Part shown: in pieces, positions 9,911 through 22,933 of the stretch
Layout: each line of letters begins with the position of its first letter
How positions within the stretch are numbered: the first letter of the stretch is position 1
NCBI GenBank assembly: GCA_002007465.1
Contig: LNAC01000001.1
Span: 5,513,583-5,577,582, forward strand
Reading direction: 5' to 3'
Length of the DNA stretch: 64,000 nt
DNA from: Ailurus styani
Lineage: Eukaryota > Chordata > Mammalia > Carnivora > Ailuridae
Position numbers and translations under genes: made by a program
Notes under the pieces: generated by a model
Told to the model about the DNA's origin: nothing
The model's input: the letters and a program-made list of their open reading frames with translations, nothing else
Database searches by the model: none

Positions 9911-12470
9911 GTAAGGAGCAAGGGAGGTAGGGTTGAGGTGACTCCTGCCTGGTGTTACAGGGAAGGCGGTACGATGTCGTCCGAGGCCTGCTTCACACAA
10001 GCTCCCCTCATAAAGCTGTCCCTCTGGACCGTGTGAGTCGAGAGCAAGCAGGACCCGCAGGTTTCATGGTGGGTGAGTCCTCCCTCCCAAGCGTGGAGAA
10101 GACAGCCCCGTGTGGGTCGGGGTTCTAGGCCTGCTGTGCCCCAGCTCAGCATCCACCGAGGCCGCGAGGAAGACCACTCCCAGGCACATGACGGGCTCCC
10201 AGGCTTAGCTGAGGAAGGTCTGAGATGCCGATGTGGCTGTTCTGAGGTCCGCCGGGCTGCCCGGGGTCTTCTGTGCCTGACTGCCGAGGATCATGGCTGA
10301 GAGGTGCAGGCCCCACCGTGTCCTCCAGGCACGTCCCCGTCTGAGCCTCACACCGATGAGGGAACCGACAGTTCCAGCCCAGCCGTCCCTTCTCTAAGGC
10401 CGAGCGCCTGACTCCTACTAATACTGCAGTGAGCACCGATACATAAAAGAATATAAAGGTAGACTAGAAGAAAGATCTGTGGTGCCCAGTTTTCAGTGAG
10501 AAAATTTAGATTTCCTGTCACTCTAAAGATTTTCCCAAACAGCTACAGATGAGGGCAGAATTACAGATGAGCCAGGTTATATAGCTTTGGGATACAAAGG
10601 TTAAAAAGGCTATGATGGTCGATAAAACTAATTTCACTTGGGAGCCAAGTTGATCCCTAGCTCTTCATCCATTAGTACATTAAAGAAGCATTTATCAAAC
10701 ACCTACTGTATACATACCTACCGTGTGCCGGTGACCGTGCTCGGTGCTCTCTGCCCTCCAATGCCGGAGACACCAGGATCATACCTGTGTCTGCGTCGAG
10801 CTGTCAGGAAGCTGCAGGTGGACGCAGGTGCTCCGAGGAGGGGCTGGACAGGAACCTCCTCCTCAAGGAACTGATTCTGGGCAGGGACTTTGAGAGCTGA
10901 CTAGAAGCTTATGAATCAGACCCAAGGGTGAAGAGCATTGCAGACTGAGGGAGAGGCATGCCCAAAGCAAAGAGTTGATGGAAAGGAATATGACTGATTT
11001 GCAATCCAGGGGGCCAGAGTGCCAGGAGGGCGGAGGGGGCTTAAGGGGAGTCTGAGGTCACGCGGTCAAGTTGGAAAGTCCTTAAAACCCACTCAGGGGG
11101 TTTGGACTGAAGGCAGGGCCAAGCCCTTGAGGGGCAGAGATCTAATTAGACTTGCTCTGAAGGAGACTATCTCCTGGACGATGGGGGGTGGGGAGGGACA
11201 AAAGGGAGGGGGTAAGCCCGGGGGCCGAGGCCCTGCCAAGGAGCACAGACTGGGGAGCAGAGGCCACGGTGGTGAGACTCGGAAGATACAGGGGAGCACT
11301 GAGGCGAGCACTGATGGACGTGGACGTGCCTACACCGCCCTTGGGTTGCGGGGTCTGGTGGTGGTTGTGGGGTGCAGGTGAGAGAGGGTGTGAGGCACTG
11401 TGGCGTCCCTGTGGATGAGGTGAGCCTGAAGAAAGTTCCTGCAAGAAAGGGGGACAGCGTCGTGGAAGGTTTGATTAACTCTGTCTGCAGGGGGGCCTGG
11501 GGGATTGATGTCTGGCCAGCCCGTTAGGCCAGAAGCAGAAATAGGGGAGCAACAGGGAAACCCTCCAGAAAGAACAAGAGCAAGTGCCCGAAGGAAGGAA
11601 GGAGAATGATGTGAGAATGTCTGAGTAGCATGTTGCTGGTCCCGAATGGAAGGCCATAGTTGGAAACGGAACACCCGCCACGACCAAGCTACAGAAAGGC
11701 TGGGCGCTCGCAGGTCTTCGGGAACGTGGGTGGATGTCGCGTCAGAGCGAGGACAGCCGGTTCAGGCCAGAGAGGATCCAGGCGTGGATGGTGGATGTTC
11801 TGGCAGGGGCTTCCGATAGGAGACTCAGGGGACTTGGAGATGCAGCCTGCGGCCCCGTGAGCCTCCTCGTGGCCCCCCCTCCACTCCCGACAGAACCAGC
11901 TCCGAGCAGGCTCCTGGGCTGCCCCCATGGAGAGACGCAAGGTGAATGGGACATGGTCCAGCCCTCCAGGGAGTCACAGGCTTGTGGTGTCAAAACGTCC
12001 TGTTATGACCTCCCCTGTAACCATTGCTGCGAGGTGTGTGAAGCGTGCTTGGCTGGGGGGCACACGGCTGGGGGGATGGAGCCTGCTTTGGAAAGAGGGC
12101 CACTTCCTAAAGTCTGGGGCTCAGCCTGCAGGTCAGTCGTCCTTGGGTCCAGGACTCAAACGGGCTTTGTGGCAATAGGAGGGCATACAGGTGAGGAGGG
12201 TATCAGAGCCAGGGGGTCTGGGGAGGCTGTGTTGGGGGGATGGTGCGGAGGGGGGCAGGGGAGCTCATGTAGGGAGAGTGAGCTAGCACGGACGGAAGGG
12301 ACAGTGTGTTCCTGGCAGAGCAGCTGCTCAGTAAGGGCTCCGTGAATATGTACTAATCCCACCTCCCACACACCAGAGGCTGCCCTGCCCAAAGTGCTGT
12401 CGACTCAGTGCGCTCTCTGCTGTTTTCCACGAGGAAAGGTCAAAATGTCATCAAGAAGTGGCGAGATCCA

Positions 12471-12523
<53 letters not shown>

Positions 12524-13007
12524 ATTCCAATTATACATGTAAAGCCAGGGGTAGTCAGTGGCAAATGAAGGGAAGGGATAAATAATTGAACACCGTTTTT
12601 CTGTCTTACATCATTAGTGTAGCAAACATAAGATAAATTAATATACTGTCCCCAAACAACTGAGCTGTAATAATTGTACAGGACACACTTAATATGAAGC
12701 CCAGAATAGAAAAGTTTCTTTTCATTGTGAACAAAGGCATTTTGAACCCTGGACGCCGAGGGAACACCTCCGTGGTGTAATCAGCCGGTTGCGAAGTCTG
12801 GCTGCCCACAGAGGTTCCTCCCTGTGACCAGGGCAGCTGTGTGGGGGGGGGGGGTCTGTTGAGCAGGATCTCATCGGCTTAACAAGGCCCAATAATAACC
12901 CACGGGGGTTTCTATTTTCCAAATTGTCTTCTGTGTCTCATGGTGCTGAGGAGCCAGGGCAAAATCTTGCTGCCCCTCTAAATGGAATTCTAAATCTTCT
13001 CTCCCAG
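9911..13007 (+). other. C10orf90: C10orf90 intron
   Basis: A 3.1-kb intron with GTAAGG donor and tctcccag acceptor. It contains a L2/L3-like remnant near 10,670-10,760, a GA microsatellite (12,476-12,520) and a G-run at 12,843-12,854. Long open frames on both strands (for example 11,734-12,345) have no coding support and reflect high GC content. Confidence 0.8.
12476..12520. repeat. (GA)n microsatellite
   Basis: About 45 bp of uninterrupted GA in a C10orf90 intron. Confidence 0.97.
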
Positions 13008-13177
13008 GGGATTACAAATCCTGCGACTTGGTTGTAAAAATAAAGGAATGCAGGAAGAGTGAGGAGCCCGAGCCAGCGCCCCCCGAGCCAGCACCCCCCG
13101 AGCCACCAGAGACCCCTGACCTGTCCGAAGACTGTTCTGAGGGTCAGCAAACGCCTGTAGGCTCCTTGACCTTGCAG
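13008..13177 (+). CDS. C10orf90: C10orf90 exon with proline-rich tandem repeat
   Basis: A 170-bp exon (acceptor tctcccag, donor GTAAGG). Its first two bases complete the glycine codon begun at 9910; it ends in phase 0 at a CAG codon. It starts DYKSCDLVVKIKECRKS, then a proline/glutamate stretch formed by two 15-bp units at 13,070-13,084 and 13,085-13,099 (EPAPP twice) and a partial third. A basic-to-acidic linker (PDLSEDCSEGQQTP) follows. The region is probably disordered and leads into the ALMS motif in the following exons. The frame is continuous with both neighbours, which supports the exon independently of homology. Confidence 0.88.
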
Positions 13178-15279
13178 GTAAGGCACTCTGTGCACCCCGG
13201 CTTGATCCCCATGGAGGGGAGAACTCTCCCAGGGAGTCCGTGGTGGAGGAGGGGCACTTTTCACTTTCACTTCTGTGACTCCCCTTCGTAATGGCTGTGT
13301 GACTCTGGGCAGGTCCCCTGACCTTTCTGGGGCTCTGTTTCATGGTGTGAGTGAAGGAGAAACCTTGTCTACTCTGCTGGGTTAGAATGAAGATCCCATA
13401 GTATCTGTAGTGACAGTGATCACAGCAGTGATGGCATTTCTTGAGAAGTGATGGTGACACTGGGAAGGTCACCTCATAGGCATCAGAGTCTTCCATTCCC
13501 ACTGCCCCCCCCCCCGCCATGGGTCACTGGTCCCTATGATCCCATCTTCATGTAAGGATATTAAGCTTTGGAAAGATAAAGGAGGTTCCCTTCAATCACA
13601 TGGCTATGAGCTCAAGGGTATGAAAGCTTTCATTTGGTGTGTCTTCCTGGCTATAAAAGGAATATGTACACATTTCTTAAAGTTCAGAATTACAGAGATA
13701 TATAAATGAGAAGGGCAGACAATTCCAAGAAAGCTCCTGTTATCAGCATGTTCTATAATCAGGCATACCATCCAGGAAAGTCCCTGCAGATGTGGGCACA
13801 GAGCCATTGACCGGTCCCTGCACCCCCCAGGGTCCTCGATCGGTTCCTGGTAAGAGACTCATGATGGCCCCGAAGCAGCCATGCTGGGCCAGTAGGCTGT
13901 TCCCAGGGGGCTCTCTGTGCAGTCCCAGTGTGCCTGGGACCGAGGGATGGTGTCATGGAGACCAAGTGGCCAAGAAGACACCTTCCCTGGCACAGCTGCC
14001 AAGGCCACTTCCATGATGCAGATGGAGCCTGGGCTGCCCTTGCCGTGGGAATTCCAAGCTCCCAAAGGGCTGGGAGAGGAGTGAGGCAGAGGAACAGATT
14101 TGCCATGGTAGCATATCCAGAGGGCCTTTGCTGAGCACCTACTATGTGCGGGGCTCAGGGCAGTGGCAGGAGGGATATAGGGTGGATGAGACATGGCCCA
14201 CGCCATCCAGGAGCCCACAGCCCAGCGTGGCCGTCAGTGAACGTGAATCCGTTGCACGAGGTGGTCTGTGAGGTACCACGAGCCTCAGGCTGAACGGGGA
14301 GACCCGACGGAGCTTCCTGGGAGAGCCGGAATGCTCCCTGACGGGTGTGGCTGGGGTCTTACTCCAGGCAGCGGAACAACCTGAACAGAGGTTTTCAAGG
14401 AATAGCGAGTTAAGACCACAAAAGGCAGTGTGGAAAAACGTGGGGGTCGCTCAGATCCACCAAACCACAACGAGCCTCGGGTGTTGCATCCGTCAAATGG
14501 GGATAAAAATACCTGCTGGTCAGGATCCACGTGGAGGTTCCCAGAGACGACGGATCCACATAAGCACGTAGCCCCGGGGTCTGACGCGGAGTGGAATGCC
14601 TCAGTGGCGGTTTCTCTTTGTCAGTGGGCCTGAGTATGTGGCTTAGTGCATGGGGGGAGGGGCGTGTACTGAGGGACGTGGGCGACATAGAGATCTGGCC
14701 GTGCACACATCCCCTACAAGGCTTGCACAACCAGTTTGCACAGGCAAAGCTACTCGGCCAACTTTTTCTTCCTGGGAATAGACACTCCCGTTAGCCAGGG
14801 TGACTGTGTCTCCCAAAAAGGCATGAAGTTCACACTGGGTGGGTGATCTGGGTCTGTGCATGAGGCCTCCAACCCCCAGCAGAAGCAAGTGAGTCATAAT
14901 GGCCTTCATTCCTTCCCCACCCCGCGTCTCTGGAATATGGAGCCCAGGGCTCTCAGAGTTGGGGCTGTTGGAAACCGAACGGATGGACCGGGAAGAAGGG
15001 ATGGGTGGAAGTGTGCCACCCTGCTGTCGGTGGCCAGGCAGGCATGATGCGGCAGGGCCCTTGGGGCTGGCCGGGACCAGCCAGCAGGGCCTACATCGTC
15101 AACGTGTCTGTCACAGTCTCCACACGAGGCAGTGGCAGAAAACCGAGGGGTGCGGACGCACTGTGGCCGGTGGTCCTTGAATGTTGTGCTTTTGATCGGC
15201 TTCTTGACCAAATCAGAGGGATGTATTACTGCCCGCGTCACTTCTGTTAAAAAATAAAGTATTTTCTTACCACTCTTAG
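13178..15279 (+). other. C10orf90: C10orf90 intron
   Basis: A 2.1-kb intron. A MIR-like stretch lies at 13,285-13,350 (gtgactctgggcaggtcccctgacc region), a C-run at 13,506-13,515, and a second weak MIR-like piece near 14,460-14,520. The rest looks like unique sequence without signals I can name. Confidence 0.8.
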
Positions 15280-15457
15280 GAGGCCCTGGAAGTCCGGAAA
15301 CCCCAGTTCATTTCTCGCTCCCAAGAACGGCTGAAGAAGCTAGAACACATGGTACAGCAGAGAAAAGCCCAGCGGAAGGAGAACCTGGGGCAGAAGCAGA
15401 GTCTCTTTCCTGTCCGCGCCAACAAGAAGCAGTTCACGGTTCCCCACCCTCTTAGTG
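15280..15457 (+). CDS. C10orf90: C10orf90 exon, start of ALMS motif
   Basis: A 178-bp exon starting in phase 0 after 'cactcttag' and ending one base into a codon before GTAAGC. It encodes EALEVRKPQFISRSQERLKK, then LEHMVQQRKAQRKENL and a basic segment ending PVRANKKQFTVPHPLS. The RKPQFISRSQERLKKLE element is the signature opening of the ALMS motif shared by ALMS1, CEP295 (KIAA1731) and C10orf90, linked to centrosome or centriole localisation. The closing residues and the join to the next exon fit C10orf90 rather than the other two proteins. The helical, charge-rich pattern suggests a coiled coil. Confidence 0.95.
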
Positions 15458-17194
15458 GTAAGCCACCGGGGGCTTGGGGGGGGCAGGTGAACTTGGGGGG
15501 GTCCGAGCAGCCGGGACCTTCACCCCCGGCGATGGTACAGTGATACCCGTGACATGCTGTGGACTCGGGTTTGCGCCGCGCATCCAGACCTCAGTATCCT
15601 AACGCCTGCGGAAGCCAGCCCGTTGTGGGAGCTTACAGAGGGCACTGAATTCCGCAGAACTAGCTTGGGACACAAATTTACTACTGTAGCTGGGAAAGAA
15701 GCCATGCAACTGTAGCAGCCAGGGTAGCAAGTTCAAATTCTTGGCTCCTAACAGACATTTGCAAGAGATCCCCTTTGCCCTTTATAGATTGCAAAACACA
15801 TCTCAGGGTGAGAGGTTGACTCCAGCTTGTCTACATCAACATTCGTCATCTTGAAACTCCTTTCCTGCTGTGAGCTCAGAGGGTGGATGGTCAGCTCTCC
15901 GAACGCCGTGGAGCCGGGGTTGAGCTGACCCCGCGAGGGGCAGCACGCATACCCTCCCTAGACAGGGAGTACTCAGGAATGGGCCAGGCACCATGCCGGG
16001 AGCTGGGGACAGCACCGTGAGCCAGACCGGCCTCGGTCCTTTCTTCGTGGAGCTTAAAAACAGACTATTAAAGCAGGAAGAATAACAAGAAGAGACGAGA
16101 GCAAAAATGGGGACATCAGAGCACATACGGATGGCCTGCCAACCCAACTCTGAAAATCTGGAGGCCTGGGGGACTCTCCCTTTTATTCCTTTGGATAGAG
16201 GAACAAGATCTTTTTTCCTAGGAAAATGTTCTGGCCCCCAGGAGGTGAAATCATGGGTATAAATCGGAATAAAAGTCCACTAGGGAAATAACCATATTCA
16301 ATAAAATGCAGCTTCGCAAACATTACAGTCATTGTAGGGGAGCCTGGGTGACAGAGGACAGAGGGCGTTATTCCGGAGTTCCTGCTCACTTCCCTGGCCC
16401 TCGGGCAGGCCGGCCTTGATCAGCCCGTGGAGCTGCAGCTCATGAGACCCCGGGCCAGGGGGCATCCTTCCTGTGGCACAGGATTTGGCAGAATACCTGC
16501 TGCTCCTTCCCAGTGACATTTTCCAGTATGCTTTAAAAAATTTTTTGAAAAGGAAATCAACAAAATGAACACGCAGAGACTTTCCCTCTTTGCAAATGCA
16601 TCTCACCGGCGTCTCAAGCTGCTTGGCAGATCCGGGCTCAGTTGGGGTGTGTTCTCCTGGGGACTAAAGTCTCTGGCTCATCAAAGAGCAATCCGGGTTC
16701 GGGTGCAGACTTTTCAAGTCACTGCGAGGAACTGACCGTCAGCCACACATCGAGCCCCCTGGGCACGTGGACGTCTGCACTTGTCCCAGGAAGGACTACA
16801 AGGGTGCTTATGATGTGCGGGCCCCTTGGCCTTGAAGTTTTTGAAGATCCTGCGTGTTAAAAAATGGTTAACAAATGTCTTATCAACAAACGTAAAACAA
16901 TTCCACGGTGGAGCTCAATGGATTCATGTATGAAAAATGGCGTCTGATTAGCTTCCTTTTTAGTCAGACCCTTTTACCTTGTGTGGGAAGAAATGGGGGC
17001 CCAGAGACGCTCTGGAGCGTTTTCTGTGTGGGGCCATTCCTCAGCAGCAGGTGCCGGGTTCTGCACCCCTGGGCCAGCTGTCTTCCAGCTGTGCACACAG
17101 TGGGTGCCAAATGCTCCCGGCTTACCATCGTCGCCAGCATTAGAGCGATGCCAGTTGGTCCTCCCCAGGGCTGCTTTAACTAGTGACCGAGGCC

Positions 17195-17530
17195 GGGAGG
17201 CTAAACTGATAGAAGTGTATTCTCTCGGAGTCCAGAGACCAAATATCCAAAGTGAAGGTGTCTAAATGGTTTTTTTCTGGAGGTTCAGAGGGAGAATTCG
17301 CGTTCTGCCTGCGTTCTCGCTTCTGGTGGCTTCTGGCACTCTTTGGCCTTCCTCGGCTTCCAGATGCATCACTGGGTTCTCCGCCTCCCCTCGCCTGAGT
17401 GCCTTTGCGTTCCAATTTCCTCGTCATAGAAGGACACCAGTTACGGGACCAGGGTCCACCCTCGTCCAGTATGAACCATTCTAACTCACACGCATTTGCA
17501 AAGACCCTGTTTCCTAGTGAATTCACCGTC
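17195..17530 (-). mobile_element. MaLR-type LTR remnant (reverse)
   Basis: The order 'attctctcggagtccagaga' (summarised), 'tgaaggtgtc', 'cttctggtggcttctggc' and 'gcatcac...ctccgcctcc' matches the reverse strand of an old LTR of the mammalian MaLR type. It is about 30% diverged by eye. The subfamily is not resolved. Confidence 0.55.
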
Positions 17531-19719
17531 ATGGCTTGGGTTGGGGGGTGAAGACTTGAACATGTCTTTTTGGGGAGACAGAACTCTACCCGCTACATTG
17601 TCCAATGGTGGCATTTTCCCCTAAACAGATCTCCTTACAAGTTCAATGACGTCTTTAAATGAAGTTGATTTTAAATGAACATCTTCAATTCGTCTGTAAT
17701 AAAGGGTGATCAGACCCAGTCAGTAGTTTTAAATAACCGAGGTACCGTTTTAGCTCCCCAGTTCTGAGGTAGCCCCAGCAGCTGGGATGCTGTGGGCGCG
17801 ACTTTATGGCCACTCTGCCCGTGCCTGTGGTATTTATGTGTTGATGAGAGCTTTACGCTCCTGTTTGTTTGTGTTCGGTCAGTGCAATCAGACAACTTCT
17901 GAAACTGGAGCCTCGTGTGAGCTGGGGCAAGGAGAAGGCAGTGTTTAGGGCCCCAATAAACAAGTCTACAGTACACATCTTGTCTTCAGCCTGTCTGCTG
18001 GTAAGATGATAAAAGCGAAATGCAGATGTTTTTCTTACATGCGAAATTAGTTAATAAATCATATGCGTGAACGAGCTCTGGCTGCAGCGTCAAGACGTCG
18101 TTGGGAGGAAGACGGGGCCGCTTTCCGAGCTCGGCTAGCTGCCTCCCATCATCGGGGTCTGCCCAGCAGTCTCGTCTTCGGCTCAGGTGGGCGCTCTGGT
18201 GGCCAACACATGCCTCGTAGGGCGGGGGCTGCCGGGGCAGTGGGCACCTGACCTGCAGGGACGATGACCGCGGGGGCCAGGGGGCCAGCTCTGCTTCCTG
18301 TTGACTCAGCAATTCTGAGCGGTCTGCAAGGCTCAGGGCAGGGACACGCGGGTACCTCCGTGCATGACATGTGAGTGAGTTCACTGGGCTCCCTGTTTGT
18401 AGATGGGCATTTGCACGAACAACTGAGACTACAGAGAGACTAGGGAGCAGCCTGATGAAGGTTCTGTCTACCGCCCCGCCTGTCTTTACTGTCTCGCCGG
18501 CTGTAGCTTGAATCCCAAAGTCGGTACACGGGGTACCTCTGTTTCCTTGCCTAGAGCCACCCGGGCCACCCTTGCGTGCCCCTGGCAGTAACCCGGGAGC
18601 TTTCTCATCTGTCACTTAGCAAGACTTTCTTGAGAACTCACTGTGAGGTATAGTCCCTGGTCTCACGGACCTCCCCGCCTTGTGGGGAGGCTTCTGCTGG
18701 GAGGACCTCCAGGCCGGGGGAAGACCCCAGACCTCCAGACAGGCCGTGCGGGCGCATCGTGGTGCAGGGTGGGGGGGAACGAGATGGGGGGGCATGAGGG
18801 TGTCTGTTCGGCTCGGACCGAACTGCAGAGTGGGGGCGGAGGGGGAGACGGAGGGGCCACAGCTGAGCCCCAGAGGGCTAACAGGGATTGTAAATGCTGC
18901 TTCCAAATGTAACCTTATTCTGAGGTCAAGAGCTGAGGAAGAGTGGCTCCAGGCTGGACAGGGCGGGCCGGCCTCAGGGCAGCAGGGTGCAGGATGGTGA
19001 CAGATGTGGCAGGGTTGGGGTGGCAGAATCAACAGAATGTGGTGACTGCTGGTGAGTTGCGGGGGAGAGACGGCAAGAGCCAGGGAAGCGGAGGGAGGAA
19101 GGCGGGAGGCAGGCTTTGCGGGCCGTCTCTGAGGTCATGGCCTCTGCGGTCTGAGGGTCTGCCTCGCCTTCCCGCGTGAGGGCTCGTCCTGCTCACTCCA
19201 GCGCAGTTACTGGGCTGTAGGCACAGCTCCAGGGGCCGGGGCTTGGTCGTGCGTGAAGGCCACCCCTGACCTGGGAATTGGAATGTTTCGGAATTAGTCA
19301 TGGCTTCTGCCTTACACGAAGAGTCTGGGCAGGATGCACGGAAAACATGGGGTGCAGCACCCTCAGGTGCAGGGGGTACACACCTGCCGGGAGCAGGCGG
19401 CTCGGTACCCGCAGGTGTAGGCAGAGCCCATGGCGTGTAGGCAACCCTCGCTGTCCTCCGCTGACCAGTGTGCAGCTCTCCTCAGCCCCGGCTCCCCAGC
19501 CTCGCCCTTTTCATATCAGGAGTCCAGCCCAGAGCCCTCCTGGGTGTCATCCCCACCCTGACCTGGACCCCACCCGGCCCGACTCTGCCCGCCACCCACC
19601 CCCGTCTCCCCAGCTGGTCTCCTTATCTGTCCTTCCTTAAGTCAGGGTCCCTAAACGACCTGATAGAACCCTTATCTGTGTCTCCTGGTCTCTGCCCTGC
19701 AGAATCCTGCCTCACCTCA

Positions 19720-20095
19720 CCAGCCCCGCCTAAGTCCAGCCTCTTCCTTAATCTCTTCCTCCCAAGACCGGTCCCTCTGCTTCCTGTAACGCCTGCCCTG
19801 GACTGCGCGATGTCGAGTGCTTTGCCCTTTATGAATCATGGTTGCTACCGCAGCCCGTTGGGAACCCGTCAGTGCTCCAACACAGCCCTCTCCACTGTGC
19901 TTCTGCCTCAGCTGTTTCTTCTCTGCCTGCTGGGATCCTCCCCGTGGCCCTCCCAGGTTGTCCCCCTAATGCGAAAATGTGTAGAAAAGCCATGAGGAAT
20001 GTCCCCTTCTTCCAGGAAGCTCTCCTGATACTCCCATCCTGTCCCCTGGCTCCTCCTCCTTCCATGTGAGCACTCATGGCACTTGTATCTCTCTG
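19720..20095 (+). mobile_element. L2 (LINE2) remnant
   Basis: CT-rich sequence including 'cttccaggaagctctcctga' (about 20,010-20,029) and 'tccatgtgagcactcatggc' is typical of the 3' part of L2. It is old and fragmented. Confidence 0.55.
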
Positions 20096-20329
20096 GATCC
20101 CCAACCTTCTTAGCTTCTCCACTTTGGATTATGGTCAGGTGGGCATGTTAGTAAAGTCTCCCCAGGTTGTAAGTGCCGATGGGCTCGTGCCGCACTGAGC
20201 CTCTCTGGGCAGCCCTGCTGCGCGTAGCCACAGACTGAAGTCATCTGAATTACATTATCCACACTTCCCAAGGTGATCCAAGTTAGAGCCATTCAGATCA
20301 CGGACCAGTAGAGGAACGGAATTCTCCGG

Positions 20330-21480
20330 AAGGCACTGCAGAATTCCTCCTCCAGCAGATCTGCCTTCAGTCTGATGATCTTGGCTAGAGCAAGTATTAA
20401 AATGAATTTGCATTCCCAGAGCATGGAGCTGGAGAAGTGACCCAGCAGATATGAGATGGCAGGGAAGTCATCGCAGTAATAAAAATGTGCTCTTCATCAT
20501 GCAGCTAGCTGAGCCGCAGCCGTATTGTCCCTATTATTGTCTGGTCTGATCTTGGGAATGTTTTCCCATAAAACATCTGAATAAATATTTGGAGGTAGCT
20601 CTCCCACTATTACTCACAAAGGAATTTTTTAATGTGCTTATCAGATAAAAGTAATTGTTACTTCATCAGCCTGCAGAGAAAACAGCAGCATGATTTAACT
20701 AAAAGACTGTTTCCCTGATTCAAAGATATTTACACATACACTGTTAGAGTGTCCTTCACAGACCAATGATAAAGGTGTTGTGCTTTTTCTAAGAAACATG
20801 GAAAGAAAAGGCCAGTTTATGTCTATTGATTCAAAGGACAGTGTTATTTCCAATTAAAATCATTCAAGGTGGAAACAGGAATTATGGAGTGGTACAGGGA
20901 AAAATAATGTTATGAGAGATTCCTTTTCCCAATTGCCTGGATTTTATTTTCCAAATGATCTCCCTTTTATCTTGCAATGCAGCTCAGTAGTAAACCTTGC
21001 AGTGACACTGAGGATATAAATCTACTTGGCAATGAGAAGGAAAGTTTATTCATCATCTATAAATCACCATATTTTGTGGTTCTCTAAAGAATGCTGGCAA
21101 ACCCTGGAATTGGAGCAAACAATGACTCTCATATCAACAGTTAATCTTTCAGACTTTCACTAACTGTTGCTATTTTATGGTGAAATGGGTGATTTGAGCC
21201 ATTGTTAAAGTTCCTTTAAATGAGTAATTTAAACTTGGCATTTAACACCCACACATTTTTTTTTTTAATGTGGGGAAAGTACGCCATATTTTCTTTTTAG
21301 GATAGATTAAATCCTATTCTATAGCTATACATAATAACTTAGAAAACTGATGATTATAACTGTTAAAGGCACTGATAAGTTGCGCAACCATGAAGTCTGC
21401 TTATGTTAGTTTGACCTTGTTTACCCTAAACTTTTTTGACCTTGGAATGCTTTTATCCAATTCTCGAGAGTCCAAATATT
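20330..21480. promoter_or_regulatory. Candidate conserved AT-rich intronic enhancer
   Basis: About 1.1 kb of AT-rich unique sequence with no recognisable repeat and no open frame of 60 codons between 20,293 and 21,955. Visible motifs include a paired GATA palindrome TTATCAGATAA (20,638-20,648), a RUNX-type TGTGGT (21,075-21,080), a perfect C/EBP palindrome TTGCGCAA (21,380-21,387) and several TAATT homeodomain cores. Motifs alone are weak evidence. The overall look resembles mammalian conserved non-coding elements, but conservation cannot be checked here. Confidence 0.35.
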
Positions 21481-22739
21481 GGATTTCCAATATTTCTCTA
21501 GAAATATTGCTCTAGGAATCTTTGCTTATGGAAATAGGTACCATGCTTTACTAAGGAAACCCTAACTGGAATTTAAGTCTACCATTTCCTACAGAAACCT
21601 GGGACTGTGGAACAGATGTCTTACTCGCCTTTCTTGTATCCCTCTGGTCTAGCAGTGCCAGGAAGCAAGGGTTGAGGGCCCTGGGCCCCTCTGGGCAGTA
21701 GAGATTGCTGCCAGCTTTGTGGTCTGTGGTTGGGTTTGCCTCATTGGAAGCTTGTCCATTGATAGGCCCTGCCTAACCCTGTCTCCACGAAGGTCCCCCT
21801 GGCATCTGTAACAGTGCCATCATGCTGGTACCCAGCACAAAGTCCATCAGAGAAAAGGAGCTAGTCACAGTCCCTTTGGAAAGTATGTCACACGTGCGAC
21901 AGTGTGAAATAATGGTAGGAGAGACTGGCCTATGCCAAGAGCTTAGGTAGGAGAGATGCGGTGGAGAGGTGTGACTGATACAGGCTTGCCTTCCTTTGCA
22001 GTCCCCGTGGCTTTTATGAGAGCTAGCAGCGAGCCGTGGGCCTCTGTGTCCTTTGCTGGGTCTTTGAGGAGCAACCAGATATTACAAGAAATATTAACGT
22101 TTGTTGTCTTTGGCCATAGGGATGGAATGTGGATGGAAAAGAGCCAGGGGTGTTGGCAGGGTGCGGGCGGAGTGATGAGGAAGCAAAAAAAAGTAGAAGA
22201 AACACACCCCCCCCCCCCCCTGTCCTCTAGGGATTCAGTGGTACTTGGGAAGAGAGCTGGCCTGCAGGCAGCTGAAAACCAAGTCTAGAATCGCACAGGA
22301 AAAGACCCGACGAAGTGGGGAAGGAAGGGCTGGGCTGCTGCACTTGGTCTGATCACAGGATAGAACCAGGGACTGCATGAAGACTCCGTTTCTCTCCAAC
22401 AATGTTGTCGGTCGCCATGTCGGACTCGGGGATCTGGTTCTTCTAGCTGGGTTGGGGGGAGGCTAAAGTATCCATCCCTGTAGCCCGTCTGCCCGGGCGC
22501 ATCGAGGGGTCCCCATGATGAAGATCTGTGGGGTGTCTCTCTGCCTGTGTTCTTGGCTGGCCGTTCTCCCTGTCACCACCCCTGCCCAGTTCTAAACTCA
22601 AGGATGAATCTCTGAGCAGGAGCTGAGCTCTCCACAGAGAGACCGAGTCACTTTAACCAGGAGACTTCATACCTTGCTTCTCAAACTGAATATGTGAAGA
22701 GAGAAATAGACATCCCTGGGGACCTCTGGTTTATTCTTT

Positions 22740-22933
22740 ATTTTTTTTTAATTTTTAAAAGTTTTTAAAATGTATTTAACAGAGAGAATGAGTGTGGGGG
22801 TGGAGGGGAAGAGGGAGAGAGAAGCATTCTCCCCACTGAGCAGGGAACCTGGTGCGGGACTCAGTCCCAGGATGCTGGGATCATGACCGGAGCCAAAGGC
22901 GGACGCTTAACGACTGAGCCACCCAGGCGTCCT
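22740..22933 (-). mobile_element. CAN-SINE (reverse), diverged
   Basis: A reverse CAN-SINE with T/A-rich leader, 'gggatcatgaccggagcc' (about 22,878) and 'gagccacccaggcgtcc' (22,916-22,932). No clear target site duplication remains. Confidence 0.9.

Noticed and set aside
11734..12345. 203-codon frame inside a C10orf90 intron
   Set aside because: GC-rich intron with several long frames on both strands and no protein similarity I recognise. The flanking exons already join in frame without it.
17986..18615. 209-codon minus-strand frame
   Set aside because: Overlaps GC-rich intron with equally long frames on the plus strand; no domain or initiation context.
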